Part shown: piece after piece, positions 25,064 to 34,313 of the stretch
How positions within the stretch are numbered: position 1 is the first letter of the stretch
How the letters are laid out: each line of letters begins with the position of its first letter
Program-made: the position numbers and the translations under genes
Notes under the pieces: model-generated
What the model saw: only the letters and a program-made list of their open reading frames with translations
Told to the model about the DNA's origin: nothing
The model's database searches: none
Source: JAVVHH01 sp965199585
GTDB taxonomy: Bacteria > Pseudomonadota > Alphaproteobacteria > Acetobacterales > Acetobacteraceae
NCBI GenBank assembly: GCA_965199585.1
Contig: CBDASI010000002.1
Span: forward strand, 2,914,001-2,978,000
DNA: 64,000 bases
Direction of reading: 5' to 3'

Positions 25064-26257
25064 CTAGCCGAACAGCCAGCGGAACGCCCGGTCGACGGCA
25101 CCCTCGCCCCGCTTGCGCGCATCGTCGGCCAAGCCGGCGACACGCTTACGACCATCGGCAACGGTGTCTTCGACGTCGTCGCGGTCCGGCATGCGCTTGC
25201 GCGCATCCTTGGCCAGCCCGCGAGCCCGAGCCCGGCCTTGCTCGACGGCGTCGGTGACGTCGTCACGGCCCGGCAATTGGTCCAGCAACGCACTTAACCA
25301 GCCGCGCGCCCGCGAGCGTCCCTCGTCGACGGCATCACTGACGTCGTCACGGTCTGGCATCCGCTTGGCTGCCGTCTTAGCCCAGCCGCGCGCCCGCTTG
25401 CGCCCGGTCTCCACCACGTCCTCGATATCGTCGCGATCGGGAAGGCGCGACGATACGGTCTCGGCAAAACGCCGGGACCGCTTGCGGCCCTCCTCGACCG
25501 TCTCCCGGATATCGTCGACGTCCGGCAAGTTAGAACGAAGAGCCTCAGCCAACTTCTTGGCCTTCTTACGGCCTTTCTTGGCCATGCGCGGCAAGTCCAG
25601 ATCGTCGATTGCACCGCGTGCATATTCGGCATACTCGCCGGCCAGTTCGCGTCCCCGACCGAGGTAATCGCGACCGTGCTCATAGAGATAGTCGCGCCCA
25701 TCGGACAATGCCTGGCGTCCCCCGTCCAATCGCTCACTCAGCGGGGGGCCGCGCAGGATGACAACTTCGTCTTTCCACGGCGACAACAACCGGGTGCCGA
25801 GGTCGGTAAACACGCCGAAAACGATGTGCGCCAGCGCACTCTTGGCATGGTCGCGGGCGGCGTAGTCCAGCGGACCCTTGGCCAAGCCCATCGCCGGCGC
25901 GCCGATCTCGTCGCCTAGGATGAAGTTCGCGATGCCGTAGACTGAGCCTCGCCCCGCCGTCACAGCCGGCGCCATGCCCCGCAGCAGGCCGTAGAGCGCG
26001 CCCGCACCGATGCCGATGCCGTAATGGACCGTGAGTCCGGCCGGATTCTCGCGCGGGTTGCCGACTCGAACACCGGCAGCTGCCGCGGCCTTGCCAGCGG
26101 CCGCATGCGCCGGGTCCATACCAGACGCTGTCGACGACTTACGGCCGGCGTGACTCAACGACCAATCCATTTTGCTGATCAGCCAAACCGCCGCGCCGCC
26201 AGCGATGGCTCCTGCCAACACGTCGCGACCAACACCGCCCGAGGTATATCGTCCCAT
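25064..26257 (-). CDS. Membrane-associated protein with five 28-residue charged repeats
   Basis: 397-residue protein. The N-terminal half has several Gly/Ala-rich hydrophobic segments (near residues 12-30, 77-92 and 140-156) resembling small DUF1440-like membrane proteins; this similarity is uncertain. A bridge of charged Tyr-rich sequence (DGRDYLYEHGRDYLGRG) follows. Residues 244-383 are five tandem repeats of exactly 28 residues with the pattern (L/M)PDRDDxxDxVxxGRxRARG. The 14-residue end is AFRWLFG-like. The ATG is preceded by AAAAGGAG. The repeats alternate acidic and basic faces and could form a helical array on a membrane or nucleic acid. Function unknown. Confidence 0.8.
   Translation of the reverse strand: MGRYTSGGVGRDVLAGAIAGGAAVWLISKMDWSLSHAGRKSSTASGMDPAHAAAGKAAAAAGVRVGNPRENPAGLTVHYGIGIGAGALYGLLRGMAPAVTAGRGSVYGIANFILGDEIGAPAMGLAKGPLDYAARDHAKSALAHIVFGVFTDLGTRLLSPWKDEVVILRGPPLSERLDGGRQALSDGRDYLYEHGRDYLGRGRELAGEYAEYARGAIDDLDLPRMAKKGRKKAKKLAEALRSNLPDVDDIRETVEEGRKRSRRFAETVSSRLPDRDDIEDVVETGRKRARGWAKTAAKRMPDRDDVSDAVDEGRSRARGWLSALLDQLPGRDDVTDAVEQGRARARGLAKDARKRMPDRDDVEDTVADGRKRVAGLADDARKRGEGAVDRAFRWLFG
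25109..25528 (-). repeat. Five tandem 84-bp coding repeats (28 residues each)
   Basis: The units begin LPDVDDIRETV, LPDRDDIEDVV, MPDRDDVSDAV, LPGRDDVTDAV and MPDRDDVEDTV and each is exactly 28 residues long with GR(K/S/A)R at positions 14-17. A shorter degenerate unit (LPRMAKKGRKKAKKLAEALRSN) precedes the first. Units differ at many third positions and residues, so the expansion is old or under selection. Confidence 0.9.
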
Positions 26258-26337
26258 CGAAAACTCCTTTTCAGTCGAGCTTAAACCTCACGGAGCCACG
26301 AGGGTTCGTCACGGCCGGTGTTTTTCGACGCCGTGCG

Positions 26338-27105
26338 TCACTCCTGCCGAGGAATGAACGCGTCCACCGTCGCGACGAACGCGTCCGGCGCGTCGGCATG
26401 CAGCCAGTGACCAGCCTCGCGCAGGGCCGCGAAGCGGGCCGCCGGGAACAGCTGCCGGAACAGCGCGCGGTCCTCCGGCTTGATGTAATCCGATCGCTCG
26501 CCCCGCAGCACCAGGGTCGGTCCGGCATACACCCCCTCCCCGTCCCACCGCCAACCCTCGATGGCGGGCAAGGCGTTGGCGATGGCCTGCAGACCGATCC
26601 GCCAGGCGGGCGCGGCGCCGAACCGCAGATTCGACAGCAGGAACTGCCGCATCGTCGCGTCCGGCACCGCATCGGCCAGGGCGGCATCGGCAGCGGCCCG
26701 TGCCAGCCCGGCGCCGAGCGGCAAGGCAAGCATTGCATCGGCGATCACCCGGTATCGCGGCGGGTAGTCGACCGGCGCGATGTCCGCGACCAGAAGGCGC
26801 GCGACCCGTTCCGGGTGGCGCAACGCTGCCTGCATGACGACTTTGCCACCCATCGAGTGCCCGACCAGGGCGGCACGCTCCAGCCCGAGCGATTCCATCG
26901 TCTCGACGACGTCGGCGGCCATCGTCGGATAGTCCATGGCCGGGTCGTGCGGGGAACGGCCGTGATTGCGCAGATCCATCGTGACGACCCGGCGCCCGAC
27001 CGCGAGCCGGCGTTGGATGGTGGCGAAATTGCCCGCCGTGCCGAACAGCCCGTGTAGGATCACCGAGGCCGGTCCCGCGCCGATGTCGGACGTGTGCAGG
27101 ATCAT
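26338..27105 (-). CDS. Alpha/beta-fold hydrolase
   Basis: 255-residue serine hydrolase resembling YbfF-type esterases. The oxyanion box VILHGLFGTAGNF, nucleophile elbow GHSMGG (Ser97 region), a late Asp in LRGERSDYI and the catalytic His in EAGHWLHADAP make a full triad. ATG at 27105 overlaps the upstream ammonia-lyase stop (ATGA); the much longer upstream frame is a shadow of that gene. The coupling suggests a joint pathway, for example ester or lactone hydrolysis before or after deamination, but no substrate can be named. Confidence 0.88.
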   Translation of the reverse strand: MILHTSDIGAGPASVILHGLFGTAGNFATIQRRLAVGRRVVTMDLRNHGRSPHDPAMDYPTMAADVVETMESLGLERAALVGHSMGGKVVMQAALRHPERVARLLVADIAPVDYPPRYRVIADAMLALPLGAGLARAAADAALADAVPDATMRQFLLSNLRFGAAPAWRIGLQAIANALPAIEGWRWDGEGVYAGPTLVLRGERSDYIKPEDRALFRQLFPAARFAALREAGHWLHADAPDAFVATVDAFIPRQE

Positions 27106-28256
27106 GCGGCGCTCCCCTCGGTGTTGAACACCAGCACCCGGCTCTGGCGCGACAGACCCAGCGCCGCCCGCCCCTCCGGGTCGGCCGCCATGGCCAGAAG
27201 TCCGGCCGCGCCGGCCGCGCCCGACGGCGCCGACGCGATGCCCTCGGCCGCCAACAGCCGCACGGCGTCGGATGCCGCCGCGTCGCCGATCGCGACGAAG
27301 GCGAAGGCGGCGCGCTCCAGCTCCTGCCAGGCCAGCAGGCTGGGTTCGGCGCAGGCGAGGCACGTCATGCTCGTCGCCATCGGGCCGGCAACCGGCGTTG
27401 GCGCACCCTGCTCGGCGCTGGCCAGCAGACACGCCGCCGTCGCCGGCTCGACGAGCACGAGTCGGGGCGCCGGCCCCAACCGCGCTCGCATCTGCACTGA
27501 CACAGCCGTCGCCACGCCGCCCACCCCGGCCTGGATCATCACGTGAGTCGGCGCTGCCCCCGTCCAATGATCGAGCGCCTCGTCGACCATCACGCGATAG
27601 CCCTGCATCACCGACCGCGGCACTTCCGTGTAACCCGGCCACGACGTGTCCGACACGACGAACCAACCCGCCTCCGCTGCCGTCGCGCTGGCCGCGCGCA
27701 CGCTATCGTCGTACGTCGCCCCAACACGGTGCACCGTCGCGCCCAGCGCCTCAATCGCCTTGATCCGACCGGCGTCGAGACCCTCGCGCACGAAGATCCG
27801 ACACGCCGCCCCGACCCGGCGTGCGCCCCAGGCCACGCTGATCCCATGATTGCCTTCGCTGGCGCAGACGACCGTCATGTCGACCGGGTAGCGCCCCGCC
27901 AGTAGATCGGCCGTGGTCGCATTGCCCGCGACTCCGCGGCGCGCCAGCTCGGCCTTGACCACCTCGCCCACCGCGTAGGCGCCGCCGAGCGCCTTGAAGC
28001 TGCCCAGCCCAAACCGCCCGGACTCGTCCTTGACGGCCACGGCATCGACATCCGCCGCTGCCGCCAGCCCAGGCGAGAGCGCGAGCGGCGTCGGCACATA
28101 CTCCGCCCATCCGGTGATCTCCGCCTTGGCGCGGCGAAAGCCCCCGGCGGGCAGTGCCACGATCCCGGGGGCGCCATGAGTTCGGTTGAGCAGCCAGCGC
28201 AGCATCAGCGCCCCATAATCGCCCGCTCCCCCCTCGCCTAGCGGCAAAGCACTCAT
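27102..28256 (-). CDS. Diaminopropionate ammonia-lyase-like PLP enzyme
   Basis: Fold type II pyridoxal-phosphate enzyme of 384 residues, most like diaminopropionate ammonia-lyase, which converts 2,3-diaminopropionate to pyruvate and ammonia. The PLP lysine is in RFGLGSFKALGGAYAV, the phosphate-binding region in ASEGNHGISVAWGARR, and DTSWPGYTEVPRSVMQGY is typical of the subfamily. ATG at 28256 gives the family length. It is divergent from the channel gene and coupled to the hydrolase. Confidence 0.87.
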   Translation of the reverse strand: MSALPLGEGGAGDYGALMLRWLLNRTHGAPGIVALPAGGFRRAKAEITGWAEYVPTPLALSPGLAAAADVDAVAVKDESGRFGLGSFKALGGAYAVGEVVKAELARRGVAGNATTADLLAGRYPVDMTVVCASEGNHGISVAWGARRVGAACRIFVREGLDAGRIKAIEALGATVHRVGATYDDSVRAASATAAEAGWFVVSDTSWPGYTEVPRSVMQGYRVMVDEALDHWTGAAPTHVMIQAGVGGVATAVSVQMRARLGPAPRLVLVEPATAACLLASAEQGAPTPVAGPMATSMTCLACAEPSLLAWQELERAAFAFVAIGDAAASDAVRLLAAEGIASAPSGAAGAAGLLAMAADPEGRAALGLSRQSRVLVFNTEGSAA

Positions 28257-28340
28257 CGTCAAAGAATAAGCGCCGCGCCGGGTTGATCCCGCGATGATCT
28301 GGCCGCACAACGGGTCGCGCCATTCCGTGACTGGCATTGC

Positions 28341-30164
28341 ATGCGTCCGTTCACCGCTAGCCTTCACTTGAGAGAGTCCGCGGCGGCCAGCGTCCTGCGC
28401 CAGCGCCGGAAGATCGGTCACGCGCTGGTGCATGCCCCCGCGACGTTGCGCGCCCTGGTCCGCGCCGACGAGATCTGGCTCGTCGTGCTGGCCGGCTTCG
28501 TAGGCTCGATCGCTGGCGCCATCGTCGTAGCCATGTCGTCGATCGCACAGCACATGCACCGCTTCTTCTATGCGCTCGGCCGCGGCGAGTTCCTGTCGTC
28601 GCAATTGTCCGTCGATCCGCTGCGGGCGCTGCTGGTGCCGTCGTTGGGTGGGCTCGCGCTTGGGTTGGCGGGCATGGGCGCGGTGAAGTGGATCGCGCGC
28701 CGGGTCGTGGACCCGATCGAGGCGAATGCGCTGTACGGCGGCTCGATGTCGATGAAGGACAGCCTCGTCGTCGTCGCGCAGACGATCTGGTCCAACGGGG
28801 TCGGCGCCTCGGTCGGGCTCGAGGCGGGCTATGCGCAGATCGGGTCGGCGCTGGCCTCGCAATTCGGGCGCTACTTCCGGTTGCGGCGGTCGGATATGCG
28901 GCTGATGGTCGGCTGCGGTGCGGCGGGCGCAATCGCGGCGGCGTTCAATGCGCCGCTCACCGGCTCGTTCTACGCGTTCGAGCTGGTGATGGGCACCTAC
29001 TCGCTAGCCACACTGGCGCCGGTGGTCATGGCGGCGATCTCGGCCGTGACCGTCATGCGCGTCCTGCTCGGCAACGGCGTCGACACCTTCGACATCCGGG
29101 TGCCGACCGTCATCGAGGCGATCGACTACGTGCCGATCCTGGCGCTCGGCATGCTGTGTGCGTTGGTCGGCATCGCGATCATGCGCGGGGTGACCCTGGT
29201 CGAGGACCTGTTCCGCCGCAGCAAGTTCCCGCTCTGGGCGCGCCCGGCGGTGGGCGGTCTCGCGCTCGGCACGTTGGCGCTGATCACGCCGGCGGTGCTG
29301 TCGTCGGGCCACTCGGCGATGCGGGCGACGCTCGACTCCCCCTATCCCCTGCAGCACATCCTGCTGCTGATGGTGCTGAAGGCCGTCTCCTCCGCGATCA
29401 GCATCGGTTCGGGCTTTCGCGGCGGGCTATTCTTCGCGTCGCTGTTCCTGGGCGCGCTGCTCGGCAAGGCGTTTGCGGCGGTGCTGGCGATGGTCACGGT
29501 GGTGCAGGCGCTGCCGGCCGTCGTGTGCGCGCTGGTCGGCATGAGTGGGCTGGCGGTCGCGGTCGTCGGCGGGCCGCTGACCATGGCGTTCCTGGCGCTC
29601 GAGAGCACGGGCTCGCTGCCGATGACGGTCGCGGTGCTGGCCGCCTCGGTCGTCTCGGCGATCACGGTCCGCCGCACCTTCGGCTACAGCTTCGCGACCT
29701 GGCGCTTCCATCTCCGCGGCGAGGCGATCCGCAGCGCCGTCGACGTCGGCTGGATCCGCACGCTGACCGTCGGCAAGATGATGCGCCGCGAGTTCCGCCG
29801 CGTGCCGCTCGACATGGCGCTCGAGACCTTCCGCCGCCAGTTCCCCCTGGGCAGCATCGGCCGTGCCATCGCCGTCGACCAGGCCGGCCGCTACGCCGGC
29901 ATCCTGGCCGTCTCCGAGGCGCACGCTAACGAGGAGGAGGATGCGACCGTCGAGGACGTGGTGCATCACTCGATGGCGGTGCTGCTGCCGCAAATGACGA
30001 TCAAGGAGGCCGTGGGCCTGTTCGAGACCGCCGAGAGCGACGAGCTGGCCGTCGTCGACTCGGCTGAATCGATGCGCGTGATCGGCACGCTGACGGAGCA
30101 ATACGCGCTGCGGCGCTACACCGACGAACTCGAGAAACGCCGCCGCGAGCTCTCGGGCGAGTAA
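28341..30164 (+). CDS. ClC-type chloride channel/transporter with C-terminal CBS region
   Basis: 607-residue membrane protein with about ten hydrophobic segments between residues 45 and 450, and a cytoplasmic C-terminal region (about 470-600) resembling a CBS pair. The helix F motif appears as GASVGLEAGYAQIGSALAS, keeping the gating glutamate of GxEGP but replacing Gly-Pro. Helix N reads GSGFRGGLFFASLFLGA. The GSGIP selectivity signature is not recognisable, so ion specificity is open. Whether it is a channel or H+ antiporter cannot be decided. Confidence 0.85.
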   Translation: MRPFTASLHLRESAAASVLRQRRKIGHALVHAPATLRALVRADEIWLVVLAGFVGSIAGAIVVAMSSIAQHMHRFFYALGRGEFLSSQLSVDPLRALLVPSLGGLALGLAGMGAVKWIARRVVDPIEANALYGGSMSMKDSLVVVAQTIWSNGVGASVGLEAGYAQIGSALASQFGRYFRLRRSDMRLMVGCGAAGAIAAAFNAPLTGSFYAFELVMGTYSLATLAPVVMAAISAVTVMRVLLGNGVDTFDIRVPTVIEAIDYVPILALGMLCALVGIAIMRGVTLVEDLFRRSKFPLWARPAVGGLALGTLALITPAVLSSGHSAMRATLDSPYPLQHILLLMVLKAVSSAISIGSGFRGGLFFASLFLGALLGKAFAAVLAMVTVVQALPAVVCALVGMSGLAVAVVGGPLTMAFLALESTGSLPMTVAVLAASVVSAITVRRTFGYSFATWRFHLRGEAIRSAVDVGWIRTLTVGKMMRREFRRVPLDMALETFRRQFPLGSIGRAIAVDQAGRYAGILAVSEAHANEEEDATVEDVVHHSMAVLLPQMTIKEAVGLFETAESDELAVVDSAESMRVIGTLTEQYALRRYTDELEKRRRELSGE

Positions 30165-30168
30165 CCGC

Positions 30169-32286
30169 TCACGACTTCAGGGCGAACAACACCAGCGAGC
30201 GACCCGCCACCGGGTAGACGGCACCGATCGCGAACGCCTCGCCGTCCGGCAGTTCGTCGTCATTCGTGTCGAGGATCCGCTCCCATCGCGTGCCGGCGGT
30301 GCAGGCGGGCAGCGTCACCGGCAACAGGTCCGCGTTGGCATTGAGAAACAGCAGCACCGTCACGTCGCTGCCGGCCGCTTGGATGCCGCTGCTCTGCGCC
30401 CGGCCGTCGATCAGCATGCCGAGGGCGCGCAGCCGGCGGTCGATCCAGTCCCCGTACCCCATCTCCTGGCCGGCGGCGGTGATCCAGGTGACGTCCTTCA
30501 CGCCGCCGGATCCCGGGATCTCCTTGCCGGTGAAGAAGCGGGCGCGGTGCAGGATCGGGTATTGCTGGCGCAACTTGGCGAGGCGACGCACGAAGGCGGC
30601 CTGCTCCAGCCCCCAATCCGGGATGTCCCAATCGACCCAGCTGGTCGCGTTGTCCTGACAGTAGGCGTTGTTGTTGCCGTTCTGCGTGCGGCCAAACTCG
30701 TCGCCGGCCAGCATCATCGGCGTGCCTTGCGACAACAGCAGCGTCGCCAGCAGGTTGCGCATCTGCCGCCGGCGGAGGGCGACGATCTCGGCCTCGTCCG
30801 TCTCGCCCTCGACGCCGTGGTTCCAGCTGTGGTTGGCGTTGTGTCCGTCGCGGTTCCCTTCCTGGTTTGCCGCGTTGTGCTTGGTGTTGTAGCTGACGGT
30901 GTCGCGCAACGTGAACCCATCGTGCGCGGTGATGAAGTTCACCGCCGCCCATGGCTTGCGGCCGCGCTTGTTGAACAATTCGGCCGACCCGCAGAGCCGG
31001 GCTGCTAACCCGGGCACCTTGCCCTCGTCGCCCTTCCAGAAGGCGCGGATCTCGTCGCGGTACCGGTCGTTCCACTCCGCCCAGCCCGGCGGGAAACCCC
31101 CGACCTGATAGCCGCCGGGCCCGAGGTCCCACGGCTCGGCGATCAGCTTGACCTCGTTGAGCACCGGATCCTGCTGACAGACGTGCAGGAAGCCGCTGCC
31201 CTGGTCGAAGCCGTGCCATTCGCGCGCCAGGATGGTGCACAGGTCGAAACGGAACCCGTCGACATGCATCTCCTGCACCCAGTAGCGCAGACTGTCGGCC
31301 ACCATCTGCACGACCCGTAGGTTGGACAGGTTGAGCGTGTTGCCGGTGCCGGTATCGTTGATATACAGGCGCTTGTTGTCCGGTAGCAGCCGGTAGTAGC
31401 TGTCGTTGTCGATGCCGCGGAACGACAGATTGGGGCCGAGCTCATTGCCCTCGGCGGTGTGGTTGTAAACCACGTCCAGGATCACCTCGAGCCCGGCATC
31501 ATGCAGGTGCGCCACCATCTCCTTGAACTCCGCATGCGCGAAGGCCGGCTTGCTGCTGTAGCGCGGGTCCGGCGCGAAGAAGCCGATCGTGTTGTAGCCC
31601 CAGTAGTTGACGAGATCCTTCTCCATCAGGAACCCGTCATCGACCATGGCATGCACCGGCAACAGCTCGACGCTGGTGACGCCGAGGTTGCGGATCCACT
31701 CCACCACGTGCTTGTCGGCCAGGCCCGAATAGGTCCCGCGCAGTTCGGGCGGCACGTCCGGATGCAGCTTGGTGAAGCCCTTGACGTGCGCCTCATACAG
31801 CACCGTCCGCTCCCACGGCACGTCGGGCCGGCGGTCGCGCAGCCAAGTGAAGGCCGGGTCGATGACCACGCATTTCGGCACGAAGGCGGCACTGTCGCGG
31901 TCGTCGAAGGTCAGGTCGTCGCCGGTCTCGCGCTTGTAGGCATACACTTCGGGCCCCCAGGTGACGCTGCCGACATGGCCCTTGGCGTATGGGTCGAGCA
32001 GCAGTTTGTGGTTGTTGAAGCGGTGGCCGGCCCGCGGCTCCCAGGGGCCATGCACGCGGTAGCCATAGACCGTCCCGGGTCGCGCATCGGGCAGGTAACC
32101 GTGCCAGACCTCGTCGGTGTATTCCGGGAGTTCGATCCGCTCGACCTCCTGGGTGCCGCTCGGGTCGAACAGGCAGAGCTCGACCTTGGTAGCGTTAGCC
32201 GAGAACAGCGCGAAGTTCACGCCGACGCCGTCCCAGGTCGCGCCGAGCGGATGCGGCAGGCCTTCTGCGATGCGTGAGGTTCTCAT
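30169..32286 (-). CDS. glgX: Glycogen debranching enzyme
   Basis: GH13 isoamylase-type enzyme that hydrolyses alpha-1,6 branches of phosphorylase-limited glycogen. The 705-residue protein has an N-terminal CBM48 (about 8-100), the (beta/alpha)8 core with the nucleophile Asp in DGFRFDLCTIL, acid/base Glu in KLIAEPWDLG and transition-state Asp in FITAHDGFTLRD, and a C-terminal beta domain. The length and these boxes match GlgX. No other glg gene is in the window. It is convergent with the channel gene and divergent from a MATE exporter. Confidence 0.94.
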   Translation of the reverse strand: MRTSRIAEGLPHPLGATWDGVGVNFALFSANATKVELCLFDPSGTQEVERIELPEYTDEVWHGYLPDARPGTVYGYRVHGPWEPRAGHRFNNHKLLLDPYAKGHVGSVTWGPEVYAYKRETGDDLTFDDRDSAAFVPKCVVIDPAFTWLRDRRPDVPWERTVLYEAHVKGFTKLHPDVPPELRGTYSGLADKHVVEWIRNLGVTSVELLPVHAMVDDGFLMEKDLVNYWGYNTIGFFAPDPRYSSKPAFAHAEFKEMVAHLHDAGLEVILDVVYNHTAEGNELGPNLSFRGIDNDSYYRLLPDNKRLYINDTGTGNTLNLSNLRVVQMVADSLRYWVQEMHVDGFRFDLCTILAREWHGFDQGSGFLHVCQQDPVLNEVKLIAEPWDLGPGGYQVGGFPPGWAEWNDRYRDEIRAFWKGDEGKVPGLAARLCGSAELFNKRGRKPWAAVNFITAHDGFTLRDTVSYNTKHNAANQEGNRDGHNANHSWNHGVEGETDEAEIVALRRRQMRNLLATLLLSQGTPMMLAGDEFGRTQNGNNNAYCQDNATSWVDWDIPDWGLEQAAFVRRLAKLRQQYPILHRARFFTGKEIPGSGGVKDVTWITAAGQEMGYGDWIDRRLRALGMLIDGRAQSSGIQAAGSDVTVLLFLNANADLLPVTLPACTAGTRWERILDTNDDELPDGEAFAIGAVYPVAGRSLVLFALKS

Positions 32287-32399
32287 GGGGTCGATGCACT
32301 CTCGTCAGCAGTCGCGCAGCATCCGACACAGACGCGGCGCAATTGCAATCTCTGGCCGGGCCGCTCGACAGATCTACAAATTCGGTGCATCTACGCCTA

Positions 32400-33776
32400 A
32401 TGTCGATGACTAGCACGACAGTGGCGCCGAACGCCCGGACCCGCCTCCTGCTCGAGGCGCCGGTGCTGCCGACGCTGCTTCGCCTGGCGCTGCCGAACGT
32501 CCTGGTAATGCTAGCGCAATCGGCGACCGGGCTGGTGGAGACCGCCTTCGTCGGCCGGCTCGGCACCGACGCCCTGGCCGGCATGTCGCTGGTGTTCCCC
32601 GGCGTGATGCTGATGCAGATGATCGGCGCCGGCGCGATGGGCGGCGGCATCTCCTCGGCGATCGCGCGGGCGCTGGGCGCGGGCCGCCGAACGGACGCGG
32701 ACGCGCTGGTTCTGCATGCGCTGGTGATCAACGGCGTGCTCGGCCTGCTGTTCACCGCAGTCGGGTTGGGGCTCGGCCCCGCCTTCTACCGCGCGCTCGG
32801 CGGCGATGCCGGCGCGCTGGCAGCCGCCAAGCAGTATTCCGACGTCGTGTTCGGCGGCGCCATCCTGATGTGGACGATGAACGCGCTGGCCAGCTGCATC
32901 CGCGGCACCGGCAACATGCTGGTCCCGGCCTTGGTCATCTGCGGCGGCGCGGTGTTGCTGGTGCCGCTCTCGCCCATCCTGATCTTCGGCCTAGGGCCGA
33001 TTCCCGCCTTCGGCGTGGCCGGCGGCGGCATCGCGGTGCTGCTCTACTATACTGGCGCCACGCTCATCTTCGCCGGCTACCTCCGCGGCCGGCGATCCGC
33101 CGTCACCCTGGTCATGGCCCGGCTGCACCTGCGCGCACTGTGGGACATTCTGCGCATCGGCCTGGTCGCGGCCCTGGTGTCGATCCAGACGCAGATCATC
33201 GTCAGCGTCGCCACCGCTCTGGTCGGCCGCTTCGGCACTCCGGCCATCGCCGGGTTCGGCATCGGCGCGCGGCTCGAATACCTACTCATCCCGCTGGTCT
33301 TCGGCTTCGGCGCCCCGCTGGTCGCCATGGTCGGCACCAACATCGGCGCCGGGCAGCGCGACCGTGCGCTCCAGGTCGCCTGGATCGGCGCGGTGCTCTC
33401 CTTTGCCATGACCGAGATCATCGGCATTACCGCCGCGCTGGCCCCCGACCTCTGGCTTCGCATCTTCGCCCATGACCCGGCCGTGCTCGACACCGGTCGC
33501 CTGTATCTGCATCTGGTCGGCCCCGCTTACGGCTTCTTCGGCCTCGGTACCGCGATCTATTTCGCCTCGCAGGGCGCCGGCCGCATGCGCTGGCCGTTGA
33601 TCGCCGCCATGTTGCGCACCGTGTTCGCCGCCATCGGTGGTTACGCGGCGCTGAACTGGACCGGCCGGATCGCCCCGATCTTCATCGCATTGGCCGCCGG
33701 CCTGCTCGTGCTCGGGGTGGTCAACGCCGTGGCACTCGCCCGCGGCGCCTGGTTCGGAAACCCGCGCCGAAGCTGA
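32400..33776 (+). CDS. MATE family efflux transporter
   Basis: 458-residue inner-membrane multidrug/toxin antiporter with about twelve hydrophobic segments in two homologous halves. The first helix pair is typical (LLRLALPNVLVMLAQSATGLVETAFVG, in part) and the pattern is repeated near residue 250. Substrate and coupling ion are unknown. ATG at 32400 is preferred; the frame is open upstream but that stretch is not MATE-like and would overlap the divergent glgX. A second ATG follows at 32406. Confidence 0.88.
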   Translation: MSMTSTTVAPNARTRLLLEAPVLPTLLRLALPNVLVMLAQSATGLVETAFVGRLGTDALAGMSLVFPGVMLMQMIGAGAMGGGISSAIARALGAGRRTDADALVLHALVINGVLGLLFTAVGLGLGPAFYRALGGDAGALAAAKQYSDVVFGGAILMWTMNALASCIRGTGNMLVPALVICGGAVLLVPLSPILIFGLGPIPAFGVAGGGIAVLLYYTGATLIFAGYLRGRRSAVTLVMARLHLRALWDILRIGLVAALVSIQTQIIVSVATALVGRFGTPAIAGFGIGARLEYLLIPLVFGFGAPLVAMVGTNIGAGQRDRALQVAWIGAVLSFAMTEIIGITAALAPDLWLRIFAHDPAVLDTGRLYLHLVGPAYGFFGLGTAIYFASQGAGRMRWPLIAAMLRTVFAAIGGYAALNWTGRIAPIFIALAAGLLVLGVVNAVALARGAWFGNPRRS

Positions 33777-33809
33777 TATCGTTGCAGCGACCGTGGAGTC
33801 CGAGTCGCG

Positions 33810-34313
33810 ATGCGCCGAAGCCTAATCTTGTTAGCCATGTTCGGGATGTCGGGATGTAGCAGCCTGTTGACCGAAGGGACCGCTACCCTGTCCGGCGTCG
33901 CGGGCGCCGCGACCGGCGCGGCGATCTCGAGCAATGCCACCGTTGCCGCCGCGGTCGGCCTGGGGGTGGATTCCGCTGCCCGCGAGGGACTGCGCTTCCT
34001 GGAACGCCGAGTCCACCGCTTCGAGCAGGAGCGGATCGCCGAAGCGGCGGGCCCGCTGACGACGAACATGATCGGGTTCTGGTCAGTCAGCCATGACATC
34101 CCGATCGAGAGTGACGAGACCGGCCAGGTCGTCGTCAGCCGCGAGTTCGGCGCGATGGGGTTTCACTGCAAAGACATCGTCTTCTCAGTTGACACGAAGA
34201 CCAAGCAGGGCATCGACCGGCAGTTCTACACGGCGACCATTTGCTCGGACGGCAAAGCCTGGCGTTGGGCGACAGCCGAGCCCACCACGCGGCGCTGGGG
34301 CGATCTGCAGTGA
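33810..34313 (+). CDS. Putative lipoprotein, first of two paralogues
   Basis: 167-residue exported protein. A signal peptide ends in a lipobox (MFGMSGC). A Gly/Ala-rich helix (SGVAGAATGAAISSNATVAAAV) and a charged segment follow. The C-terminal domain shows WSVSHDIPIE, FHCKDIVFSV and TICSDGKAWRWATAEPTTRRWGDLQ (in part) with two cysteines. The downstream gene has the same architecture and matching C-terminus, so the pair arose by tandem duplication. Function unknown. Confidence 0.75.
   Translation: MRRSLILLAMFGMSGCSSLLTEGTATLSGVAGAATGAAISSNATVAAAVGLGVDSAAREGLRFLERRVHRFEQERIAEAAGPLTTNMIGFWSVSHDIPIESDETGQVVVSREFGAMGFHCKDIVFSVDTKTKQGIDRQFYTATICSDGKAWRWATAEPTTRRWGDLQ

Noticed and set aside
26290..26340. 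CACGGC...GCCGTG stem around a T-run as a Rho-independent terminator
   Set aside because: The loop is 14 bases and the T-run lies inside it, not after the stem, so it does not fit a terminator on either strand.
28688..29929. 413-residue plus-strand frame inside the ClC gene
   Set aside because: It is a +1 shadow of the channel with Arg/Gly-rich sequence and no hydrophobic helices.
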